A stretch of DNA of 64,000 nt from the NCBI GenBank assembly GCA_013398955.1, contig VWPU01019273.1, forward strand, positions 1 to 64,000, given 5' to 3'. Shown one piece after another: positions 36,370 to 46,400 of the stretch (position 1 is the first letter of the stretch; each line of letters opens with the position of its first letter). Below the pieces are notes generated by a model that made no database searches, had not been told where the DNA came from, and saw only the letters and a program-made list of their open reading frames with translations. This DNA comes from Callaeas wilsoni. Lineage: Eukaryota > Chordata > Aves > Passeriformes > Callaeidae. The translations under genes were made by a program, and so were the position numbers.

Positions 36370-36962
36370 TCATAGAATCATAGAATGGCTTGGGTTGGAA
36401 GGGATCTTAAAGGTCATTTAGTTCCAACCCCCCTGCCATGGACAGAGACACTTCATTAGACCAGGTTGCTCAAAGCCCCATGCAGCCTGGCCTTGAACAT
36501 TTCCAGTGATGGGATATCCATAACTTCTCTGGGCAACTTGTTCCAGTGCCTCACCGCTCTCACAATCAAGAATTTCTTGCTAATACCTAAACCAAACCTA
36601 CTCTCCTTCAGCTTAAAGACATTCCTCTTTGTCCTCTCTATACATGCCCACAAAAAAAAGGATGTCCCCATCTTTCTTGCAGGCTCCCTTCAGGCAGAGA
36701 AAGACCACAGTTAGGTCATCCTGAAGTGTTCTCTTCTCCAGACTGAACAAGCCCAATTCTCTGTCTTTATAGCAGAGGTGCTCAATCCCTCTAACAACCT
36801 TGGTGTCCCTCCTCTGGACTCATCCAACAGGTCAATGTCCCCCGGAGTACTCCTCATGGGGTCACACAAGAGTGGAGAGGAGGTGCAGAATCCTGTCCCT
36901 CAACCTGATGGCTCTGTCGCATTTAGTGCAGCCCAGGATGCAAGCATAACGTTCCAGCAGTG
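36370..36962 (-). mobile_element. CR1 LINE 3' portion, minus strand, comparatively well kept
   Basis: The plus strand begins TCATAGAATCATAGAATGGC, then TTGGGTTGGAAGGGATCTTA: the complement of a near-consensus CR1 3' terminus. It continues through CCAGGTTGCTCAAAGCCCC, GACTGAACAAGCCCAATTC and TGGTGTCCCTCCTCTGGACT. The minus-strand frame 36456-36671 reads RAVRHWNKLPREVMDIPSLE and ends FKARLHGALSNLV, the standard C-terminal end of CR1 ORF2, and it stays open across this part. Of the minus-strand copies here it is the best preserved. Beyond about 36962 the sequence leaves the 3' part. Confidence 0.92.
36456..36671 (-). pseudogene. CR1 ORF2 C-terminal relic
   Basis: This is a 71-codon stretch of the reverse-transcriptase C-terminus with the RHWNKLPREV and FKARLHGALSNLV signatures. 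Only the end of the protein is present and the RT catalytic core is absent, so it cannot be active. The plus-strand frame at 36466-36714 is its shadow. Confidence 0.8.
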
Positions 36963-37465
36963 ATTGGTGACTTCCAGCTTCTCCTCGTTGCCCATGCTGG
37001 GTGCATTCATGTGAAGGCTCCTCAGCTGGGCTTTCGGCTGTGTTGTCTTCCTACAGGAACACCCCTAAACTCCTTTGAGATATTTCCCTGGTGTTCCCCT
37101 GTTGGCTTCTGTTACCTCAGAAGTTCCTGGGTCATCTCTGTAAGACTGCAGATGTGCTCTGGTGTGGCCAGCACATTTCAGAGTCAGTGGCAGAGGACCC
37201 TCACTAGCACCTGTCCCTCTAACCCTTCCATATCACCCCACAGTTTGTCAGGGATAAGCTCCCTGGGGGTGGCTTTGGTCCAGGTGGGTCTGGGCGTGGT
37301 CCCGGCTGGCTCGATCCATTCGAGTCAGAGCTGCCTCTGAGTCACAGCTCCACCATTTCCTGCTTGGGAGGTCAGAGTGGGCTGGCTCCCTGTGCTCTGG
37401 TTCTCAGGTCTTGCTGGGTGGGAAAGCTCACCCGCCTCCCACGATGTAATTCTCAACTCCAGAGC
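36963..37465 (-). mobile_element. Probable CR1 5' region fused to the 3' portion, minus strand
   Basis: This GC-rich block follows the CR1 3' part without a gap. Its complement near 37060-37095 reads GAAATATCTCAAAGGAG then TTTAGGGGTGTTCCT. The long plus-strand CR1 at 20989-21022 has GAAATGCCTCAAAGGAA then TTAGGTCGTGTTCCT, so the two are clearly related. The far end (37328-37357) matches 6476-6505 beside the other long minus-strand CR1. I infer a CR1 copy that lost most of ORF2 but kept its 5' and 3' parts. The plus-strand frame at 36960-37340 is antisense. Confidence 0.6.
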
Positions 37466-37492
37466 ACTTCATCTTTGAAATATATACTTTAT

Positions 37493-37538
37493 AACACACA
37501 CACACACACACACACATATATATGTGCATATATATATT
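37493..37538. repeat. (AC)n then (AT)n compound microsatellite
   Basis: About eleven AC units (37493-37515) run directly into TA-rich sequence (TATATATGTGCATATATATA). It is a likely polymorphic marker. Confidence 0.9.
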
Positions 37539-37540
37539 AT

Positions 37541-40334
37541 GTATTTCTTCAATAATAGGAGGGCGTTTAAGGCCTTTAAAAAATTATTATTTTTTTCGGG
37601 AAAGTATAGCAATACAGAAATTAAGAGACATGCCTGGGTTACAGTATTAGTTCTATAAATTGATTTAGATGGATTTTCACACTCTCTCAGGAAGTAAATT
37701 CACAAATGGCCTAATCTAATTCTCATTCAAATCAATAGCAACCTTTAGTAGGCTTCGAGACTAGTCTATTTAATCTTTCTGTATCTCAGTTACACTGCTG
37801 TAAATGGAGAATATCTCCTTTAATCACAGAATTGAAGTGAGCATGAATGTTTAATAATTTATAAAGAGTCAAACAGTGCTCAGAGGTAGGCCATAAAAGC
37901 ATGCTCCTTTCTATATCTGTCACTGAAAAAACTGCACAAGGACCAGCTCATCTAAGTTTTGTACCCTGTCTGGGGAAAAAGGAACATTGCTCAGATGACC
38001 CTGAAAACTCCTATCCTTTTTCTTTGATGGGGCAGGAAACTCAGGTGTGTTACAGGCACTGCTTCAAAACAGTGACTAAAGGGAAGTTATTCGGTGACAT
38101 GGGTCTCACGCTTTATGTCTAGCTATCCTTTCTAGTTATCTGTATATATTAGAGGCTTGAGTCATGCCCCCAAATACACCCTCTGTTCACCTGGTGCTGT
38201 TGCTCTATTGCCACATATAGTCACTGGATGGGAAGCAGAAAAGGCTTTGCCTATAGTGATAACCACTGCCAGCAACTATCTAATCTCTCCCTGTAAATAC
38301 TGGGTGGTTTCATTCATTATTCTTATTCAGTGTGGTTCCTGAATATATTCCTTTTGATATCCTTTAATATGGCTGAGTATTATCTGGATGAGTATGAGCA
38401 GGCACAGACCAAAACCAGTCCAGGCAGTGTGCCAGCAGTTAAACGGTATTCTGGACCAAAGGACAGTGTTCAAGGATGTGCCTTGCTCCTGTGCAAGTTT
38501 ACCCTCAGAGCTGCGCCCAGAATGCTCTCAAGGCAACAGAATGATCAATTTCTAACTGGGTGTTAGAACTGCTAAGCCATGGGACGAAATTGATGTACAG
38601 TTCACAATTCTCACAAAACTTTGTTTTGGGGCTCTTGATATGTTTGTGTTACAGAACAGATTTGGTACATCTCAGTGCTGACTTGGACATTTTATTAAAG
38701 CTGCTAACAGCACTCTTGATCTTATACAGATTTCTACACTGGACTTTTTATTGAATCATGGAAAAAAACCCCTTGTTTTCTCATCCACTGGGGAAAAAGC
38801 AGATAAAGATAGTACAATCAAAAATTCAATGTTTAGCTAAGCAATCTACCAAGACAGTTAAAATAAAAGTGCTGTTCAAAGATACAATTTTAATTATATT
38901 CAGATTTGCAGCTAACAGAGTAATTCAATGTAGAACATCTCATTATAAAATAAGGTAAATTGATAATTTCTTTGCTCTTTGATATGAGATGCAATTCAAT
39001 ACTAAATTAGACTGCTTTCATGAAATCCAGGTATCCCACAGTGCTTAGGGTCTGTTTGACATTTAAAACAACTATGTATCTGTAGCTCTGTATCTACATA
39101 TATTTTTGTCTCAGTTACTTCATTAGTTTTACTTCTTTTTTCAAGTACACTCATGAACCTAGTAGCCAGACTGAGAAGTCTACAGATACCACAATGCATC
39201 ACTGAAAATACTAGAACCTGATAAAGAATATTTTATAAGTTGGGGTTTTTTTTTGAATTCAAATAAAACAAGGATAGGTTGATGACAGTGTACTTAAAAA
39301 TGACTAATTAAGCTGGCTGAACATAGATACTGAGTCTTAAAAAGTTATTTAACCATCATATGATTCAATGACTGAGATCATCATAATTAATAGATGTTAC
39401 TTTCACAAAAAAACTGCACTTATAGGAAGAAAATACAATTAAAACCTGTTCAGACTACAAGATCGAATTTTGACAAAAAGTCAATTATCTTGCGGCCTTT
39501 TGGTTAAAAAAAAACCAAAATATTTCTTAATTAGTATTATTAGGCATAATTTGCAAATTACTAGTTTACAATCAAATTTTCTATCTAGAAGAAGTTTTCT
39601 TTTTACATTTGTGTGGATTTGAAAATGTACCATTTCAGAAATAATAAAGTGCTTTATAAGGTACATTTCCACAGCTTGAACTGCCAGAGTGAAAAACTGT
39701 GCTAGAAATGTTAGTTACTTGCTTTATTGCTCCAATAGCCCAGTATATATGTTTATTGATATATTTCATTGATATATTGCCGTATTTCCTGAATTCTAGA
39801 ATAGCTGGAGATTATATTGGTATCTGAAAATTAGGACTTCTCCCAGCATCAATAAAGAAGGGTCATTTCTTTTAAAAATAACTGTCATTTAATTAATATT
39901 ATGTGGTTTCCCTTAAATAAGCAGCAAAGGTATCATTAGGGCTTTTTAGGGAATAAATCCAAGCCTGATAATTGTGAAGTTAATTTACCTGTGAAATGGA
40001 GGTATCTGCATGCCAGAAAATATTCCCTAGTAGTCTGTGCACAATAAGCTCAAAAAGTATAAATTTGCATAAATCTATCGAGTTGTGGATTTATACCATC
40101 AAAGATCCTACTTCCATGTTAAAACCTGCTGTTCTTCATAGTAACATTTATATAGAATAGTGAATTATGGGAATAGAGCTATCACTGAAATTTCCATCCA
40201 TTTGTTGCAATTTTAGTTTTTATCGTAAATGACCAAGAATTTCTCAGACAGAAAGAAAAAGGTAAAGAATTCAATAACATATCCTAAGCCAAATCCAAAC
40301 TCGTATAAACGTTTTCGGAAGCCTTAGGGATTAC
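37541..40334. other. AT-rich stretch, no recognised gene or repeat
   Basis: Several short plus-strand frames follow each other here (37901-38122, 38157-38342, 38330-38566, 38560-38754). None contains a domain I recognise, and they lack a common pattern that would suggest one gene or an ERV interior. I treat them as chance. The region 37900-38560 is slightly less AT-rich than its surroundings. Confidence 0.55.
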
Positions 40335-41014
40335 AGAATCCTGTAATCCTTCCTGTGAAGGGAAGGAATGCCATCCAGATGGACCTTGACACACTTGAGA
40401 GGTGGGCAAATGCAAACCTCATGAAGTTCAACAAAGCAAAGTGCAAGGTTCTACACCTGGAGTGTGGCAATCCCACACACACATACAGACTGGACAGAGA
40501 AGGGATTGAAAGCAGCCCTGTGGAGAAAGACTTGGGGGTGATGGGTGAAGAAAAATCTGAGATGAGCTGGCAGTGTGTGCTTGCAGCTCAGAAGGCCAAT
40601 TGTATCCTGGGCTGCATCCAAAGGAATGTGGCCAGCAGGCTGAAGGAGGTGATTCTCCCACTCTACTCTGCTCGTGTGAGACCGCTCCTGGAGTACTGCA
40701 TCCAGCTCTGGTGTCCCCACCATAAGAAGGACATGAAACTGTGGCAGCAAGTCCAGAGGAGGGTCATGAAGTTGAGAAGAGGACTGGAGCACATCCCTTA
40801 CGAAGACAGGCTGAGCAACATTTTGGGGCTGTTCAGCCTGGAGAAGGGAAGGTTGTGTGGAGATCTCACAACAACCTTCCCGTATCTGAAGCGGCTTACG
40901 GGGAAGCTGGAGAGGGACTCTGTCAGAACTTCTAGTAACAGGACAAGGAGTAATGGGAACAAATTGATCTTTAAGGTCCATTCCAACTCCTTAACATTCT
41001 ATGATTCTGTGATA
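40335..41014 (+). mobile_element. CR1 LINE 3' portion with internal deletion, plus strand
   Basis: From GGAATGCCATCCAGATGG to CATTCTATGATTCTGTGAT this is CR1 in sense orientation: RT C-terminal coding sequence, then the 3' terminal repeat. At about 40955 the coding part (AGGACAAGGAGTAATGGG) passes directly into the 3' tail (TTGATCTTTAAGGTCCATTC). The roughly 250 bp that normally encode the LPREV-containing C-terminal end and the first part of the 3' UTR are missing. The element is 5' truncated, as most CR1 copies are. Confidence 0.92.
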
Positions 41015-41086
41015 AATCTCATCTTTGAAGAGAGACATTCTTACAAAAAGATTGCACAGAATAGCCACTTTATTCACAGACGCTGA
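40355..41086 (+). pseudogene. CR1 ORF2 RT C-terminal relic with a still-open frame
   Basis: An uninterrupted frame of 243 codons covers this copy. Residues 5-35 hold NAIQMDLDTLERWANANLMK and KCKVLHLECGNP. Residues 57-62 are KDLGVM. Residues 109-122 read RPLLEYCIQLWCPH. Residues 142-167 read RGLEHIPYEDRLSNILGLFS, then LEKGRL. All are CR1 RT C-terminal and thumb-region signatures. The catalytic core with the FADD motif lies upstream in an intact element and is absent here. The first codon is GTG and is only where the frame opens. From residue 200 on, the frame reads through the deletion junction, the 3' tail and flanking DNA. No function is expected, but an open frame of this length suggests a younger insertion than the 10.5-kb copy. 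Confidence 0.8.
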
Positions 41087-44013
41087 GTTTATACAATAAG
41101 CAGCAAACTCTTCTAACAGCCCAAGGATGCATCTTGCATTGAGATTTGTGCCAAAATACCCTGGTCTCTGTAATTCCTCTTTCATCTTCTAATAGGAGGG
41201 CTGACATGGTTTAAAGTCTCATTTTGGATTTTTTCTCTTTACAAGGGGTGCTGATTTGGAAGACAAGTGTATCAGTCTTCATACCACTTTCATACAAGAT
41301 GTTTTTCTCAGATCCAGGATAATGTGAAGAAAAGGCCTGGTAACTCAAAGGCAAAGGCATTTTTCTGTCACAAACTTAGGCCTGTCTTCCAATTCTTGAA
41401 CTTTTTCTATATGAAATTCGTGAATTTTCTATTCAATTTGTTTTGCTTGGTTCTGAACATCTTTCCATGATAGAAATGAGCTCTTTTAGGACCTCCTTTA
41501 TACGGAAATGGAGAATCCATATAGTTACAGTACATCAACCAGGAATACTAAGTATGGCTTAGAGGAATACTATGTCAAGTCACATCTTAGATAACTGCAT
41601 GCTTTTCATGACCAAGGTTTTCATTACTGGTTATGGGAGTTCTGGATTTATTCAAATTTTCTACTTTACAGAACACATCAGAAATAATGCAAGGTATCCA
41701 GACAAAACTAAACTGTTTAATAATAACTAAAGTATTCTGCCGGAGAACTGCTTTGCTCACCCTAGATTAGAGCCTGGCTGTGACAAATACATCAAATGTG
41801 GACAGATAAAAAGCTAAGAGGATAATTCAGAAAAAAGACAAGCCAACAGGATAGCAGAGATACATTTTAAGTCTTCTCTGGTTAAGATTTTCTTAATCCT
41901 TCTAATCAAAGAGGTAGACTAACAGATTAAGTTATATTAGCCATTATCACATACATATTACTTCTTTCCACTTGATAATTTTGGTATGCATTACTAGTCA
42001 AAAATATGCTGTGGAGAAACTATTTTGTGTTTTGTCTTAACTATGATCTGCTCTGTACTGCTTTTATCTGATAAAATCAGACAGCAGTTTAATAACCAGT
42101 TTAAATCTGGTTTTCTATGAATTATTTTATGTCTGATAAAACTATGGTAAATTACAATTAATAAGTAACCTTGTATTAAGCTTCAATGTAAGTATTGTTT
42201 CTTAAATTGTAAACTAATGTCATCTCTCATCTAAACTAAACAAATAAAATGTATAGTATGTCACTCTCAGTTTGATCCATTCTTAATTTGCAAACTCATG
42301 AATTTACATATACACTTCTGTAGTCTTGTAAATTGCTTTTTGAAATTGGTTTTTGAAATAACCTGCTTTTTTTCTGCCTCACATTACTGTACTGACTGAA
42401 AATTACTTGCATCATGAGATGACAAAGGAAACTCGTGACATCTGACCATACTGGTCTTGTACTGCTTCCTTCTTTCTGCACAGATTTCATAATACAGATG
42501 CATCTCACTAGCATCATTAGTAGCTGTCTTCACTGATACAGAAATTCTAGGATATGTGGTAGGGTTAAGTTACTCTCACTTAATAATCACTTTTAGGTTG
42601 TGTCTTTTTTCTCATACACACGCTAACTGGTCCCTTAATGCATCATTTAAGATCTCTGAACTGGCAATGCTCTGTTAATTTTCTTAATTCAGCCACTTTA
42701 AAAAATTATAAATGTGGAAGCAGTCTGAAGTCACCAGCAGCTGAGGGAATAAGTCATGTTGTGCAGTTTCCACAACCTTTGTAAATGTTTTCTCCACTGG
42801 TTTAATAGGAGCACTTAGCTTATGCAACAGCTCAAAAAAGGTTAACCACCATTACACTCACTAAAACCACAAAGTAGGGGAGTTTTTGCAATTTAGGATA
42901 TTAGGTAGTTCATATAATTTGACACCTGAGATAAAGGTGGGGCAGTTCTCTATTGAGCTATCAAACAATTCCATTTCCCCCAAGTTAGACATTAACCTTT
43001 TTTCTGTTTTAAACAAGTGATTTGCTCACAGTCCCAGTAATTACATGTTTCTTTCTTCCTTATGTTTTTTTCTAGACTTTAATCCTTTTTCTTTTACAAT
43101 TTATATGGGAGGTCATTCTGTCCTCTGTGTTATGTTCTTTGCAACTGTCTTAATAACTATATTATGAAGAAATAATGAATTTTATGGAGTAAATGACATA
43201 CATAAGTTTTGACTATTCAGCTAAAAGTATTTTGGATCTAAGAAATGGTGAAGTAATCATAATAAAAGAATTTTAAAAAAATTTAAGGACACATTATCAA
43301 CTTCTTTTACTCCCAGTATATAAAGAGCATTTCATTTGCATACTTTTCAACAGTGCCTGAATGCAGTTTTATAGATCATATACATGAAAATATGAGGGTT
43401 TGCAGCATATAGCTATGTATTTCCCCTGTTTATACATTGCTTCACAGTGCAATGTTTGGCCATGTGTGGCATAAAAACAAAATCTTTCTTCGTAACAGAA
43501 GGAAGACCCAGGTATTATTGTCAATATATTGTTAATGTCTATATTTGCATTAGCTAAGCAATCACTAGTTAGCAATCAAAAAAAGAAAAAAATCCAAGCT
43601 TGCACCACTGAGCTAAATCTAGAGCATACTTGCTTTTTAATAATGGGAGTACTTTTGAGCCTCATCTCAAAAACAGTAGAACTGAAAGACACAGAACCAA
43701 GATGAAGGCTTCCAAATATAAAATCCTAAAATTATAGGACTTTTCAGTCTTGAAAAGAAACAATAAACAGATGACATGTCTACCAAATCAAGAGTAGCAT
43801 GGAAAAGAGGAGTCAAGGATTGGTGTTGATTTTCATGTTAAAACTCAGGGTTTCAGCTGAATATTAGAACCTAGGCCATTTATTTCTGATGTTGTGTAAT
43901 AGGAGAACATACACCTTATCTGTCTATAGTAAGAGATGTCACTCACAGGCCATTAACACCCTTCATTCACTTTTTGAAATGTAGCAAAGTTACCACTGCA
44001 AAACTCTGCAGTT
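41015..44013. other. AT-rich non-coding stretch, no feature recognised
   Basis: No gene or dispersed repeat was recognised. The open frames at 41267-41470, 42296-42517 and 43369-43575 are short and without known motifs. Confidence 0.65.
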
Positions 44014-44140
44014 GGCTCAAGTTCCAGGTGTACCTATGGTCTAGTGGAAGATGTTCCTGCCCACAGCACTGGAGTTTGTAAATAGATGAACTTTAAGGCC
44101 CCTTCCAACCCAACCCATTCATGATCCTATGATTCTATGG
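44014..44140 (+). mobile_element. Short CR1 3' end, plus strand
   Basis: The sequence GGTCTAGTGGAAGATGTTCC, then ACTTTAAGGCCCCTTCCAAC, and the terminus GATCCTATGATTCTATGG mark about 120 bp of CR1 3' UTR. It is strongly 5' truncated and carries no coding sequence. Confidence 0.85.
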
Positions 44141-44829
44141 CTGATAAATCCAGAATTTTATATCAGAATTCTTAAAAGTATTTCAGTGCAGATTATTTAA
44201 TTTGAAATTCCATTCTTTTTCTTGTACACCTTTAAGCTGCTGAACTGCTAAAGTATAAAATAATAGAGTCCTCTCCTCTCTGTTAGGTAAGTAGATTCTT
44301 CACTTCACCTCTGTTTATTACTTCTCTATAATATTAAAACTTTGTAAAGCTCAAAAACAAAACAAACAAAAAAAGGCCACAAAACTCCATAATAAAGATC
44401 TGATTATAAAACAAAAGACATACAGAAGCTGTAAAAAACTCAAGTGAAAAAGTGTAGAGTAATTAGAGAAAGGAAAATTACTTGGATAATTTAACTCAAA
44501 AAAGAGGGTACTCTACAGGAAAATGGTAAAGGCGCTTGGGATTTTTTTAAAATTATTTTTACTATCTCAGGTCATTTATCTAAAGACACAAGAGTTTGTG
44601 GACTTTGTGTTTGCTGTTGCACTGATCACAGCCTGTACAACAGAATTATACAGGAAACATTTTATCTGAAGTGGCATTTTAGATCAGTGAACACTTATTT
44701 AAAACTTCAAGAAAGGACAGACACTAGAATCGTAAGTCATATGTCAAGAGACAAGAGGTGTTATAAAAGTCCTTTCCATTAGAAAACTCCACTTATGAAA
44801 TAATTCTCAATATAATTGCTTTATTCATT
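44141..44829. other. AT-rich spacer between two CR1 3' ends
   Basis: No recognisable feature. It includes an A-rich stretch near 44350-44380. Confidence 0.65.
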
Positions 44830-45200
44830 TTGGAGAAGAGGAGACTGAGGACACACCGCATTGCTCTTGTCAACATCCTCATGAGGAGAAGCAGAGGGGC
44901 AGGTGCTGATCTCTTCACTCATGTGACCAGTGATAGGACTCGAGGAAATGGCCTAAAGCTGAGTCAGGGGAGGTTTAGACCAGATATCAGGAAGAGGTTT
45001 TTCAGTCAGACGGTGGTTGAGCACTGGAAAAGGCTCCCCAGGGAAGTGGTCACGGCACCGAATCTGTCTTAGTTGAGGAAGAATTTGGGCAACGCTCTTG
45101 GCATATGATGTGACTTTTGGGATGTCTCATGCAGGGCCAGGAGATGGACTTGGTGATCCTGATGCGTTCCTTCCAACCCAGCATATTGTATGATTCCATG
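44830..45200 (+). mobile_element. CR1 LINE 3' end of a different subfamily, plus strand
   Basis: The start TGGAGAAGAGGAGACTGAGG leads into a frame reading TSDRTRGNGLKLSQGRFRPD, then IRKRFFSQTVVEHWKRLPRE. This is the CR1 ORF2 C-terminus with an early stop after APNLS. The 3' tail (GCAGGGCCAGGAGATGGACT, TGGTGATCCTGATGCGTTCC, ATATTGTATGATTCCATGAT) differs from the tail of the copies at 36 kb and 40 kb. So at least two CR1 3'-end types are present. The 80-codon frame at 44830-45072 is this relic. Confidence 0.88.
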
Positions 45201-45591
45201 ATAATTTCTACCATTATTCTTAGCAGTGAAAGAAATTTAGAGAAACTTCAACTTAATATTTTCAGGTTCATGTATATCATTGACATATCTATTCCTGTTT
45301 CAGTCATCAAGACAGGAAAAGCCAGAGGGAATACCTTTATCCCAGGTTCTGACACTGTTTTCAGTATCATATTTTGGAAGCTTGGCCACATATAAATATA
45401 TGGATATTTGAAGTACTGTGAACACAGCCTTCTGCCTACATCTGTGTTTGGATTTCCTCCAAAATAATAGGAAAGATACTGCAAACTGTGGCAGTTACAA
45501 AGCTTTGATTCTGGCAATCTGTTTTCATGAAACCCCCTGTTTTGGCTCTTATGTCAATACTTAAAAAAGCAACTAATTGATCAAATCAGTC

Positions 45592-45617
45592 AATAAATAA
45601 ATAAATAAACAAACAAA
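45592..45617. repeat. (AAAT/AAAC)n microsatellite
   Basis: Four to five AAAT units followed by two AAAC units form an imperfect tetranucleotide tract. Confidence 0.85.
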
Positions 45618-46106
45618 ATTCTAGGCAATGTTATATTAATGACTCTCAAGTATTAAAAAGCTTCAGAGAGGCTTTTTTAGATTGCTGCTTGTGTCTTCAA
45701 TAGATTGTAAATTCAGCAAATCAAAATCCTTCTCCTGTAGTATTTAATCATTACTGGAACTGTAGATGTCAGGTCTAGATGTCATCTCACAGTAGCATTC
45801 TAGTTTGAAATACTGTGCAAAAAGTTAATGCCATGCAGCAAAAAAGGAACACCTGTTCATGGACATTGCTGAGATCAATTTATAAAGTAAACCAAGCAAG
45901 GCCGTGTCAGGAATAGCTCATCATTCATGCGCACACACAGGTACACACATGCATGTACTGTAACAGGGCACCGAGGAAGACATTTTTACAAGTGGATTGT
46001 GATTTCAGTGTGAATATAGCCAGGATACAATCATAGGCCTTGGTTGTAGAGACCTATTTGGTAGTACCTGAGTGACTGCTCTGTAAGCTGAGCATGTACT
46101 CTGACA

Positions 46107-46400
46107 TCAGCATGCACTGCCTTTAATTATGTCGTGTACGAGCTCATTCTTAAGGAGAACACAGTGTCCAAACTGAACCTCCATGTAACATGGAAAGTTT
46201 GGTCTAGTACAGGTTAAAGATCGATAGCTTTGCTCACTTGGAAAAATATTAAAATAAAGTGAGAAACAGTGAGGCTGACCACCTCGACCACAGATGGGAA
46301 CTCTGAGCAGCATGCCATAGTCCACAAACAGGTTCTCATCCAGCAGTGCAATGTTCCCAGCATTGGGTGGGACATAAGATTGCTGTGATCTTTTCTATAA
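46107..46400 (-). other. Unrecognised minus-strand open stretch, possible fossil coding fragment
   Basis: The minus strand from about 46400 down to 46107 is open for some 90 codons. It includes the protein-like run PPNAGNIALLDENLFVDYG, then MLLRVPICGRGG. I do not recognise the family. Lack of splice-site context, low-complexity frames on either side and the AT-rich end of the frame argue for chance or for a decayed processed pseudogene or retroviral piece. Confidence 0.2.

Noticed and set aside
36960..37340. 126-codon plus-strand frame in GC-rich sequence, possible exon
   Set aside because: It lies antisense in the block that resembles the CR1 5' region. No splice or domain support.
40451..40981. 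176-codon minus-strand open frame
   Set aside because: It is antisense to the CR1 RT relic on the plus strand, which carries clear CR1 signatures. Shadow frame.
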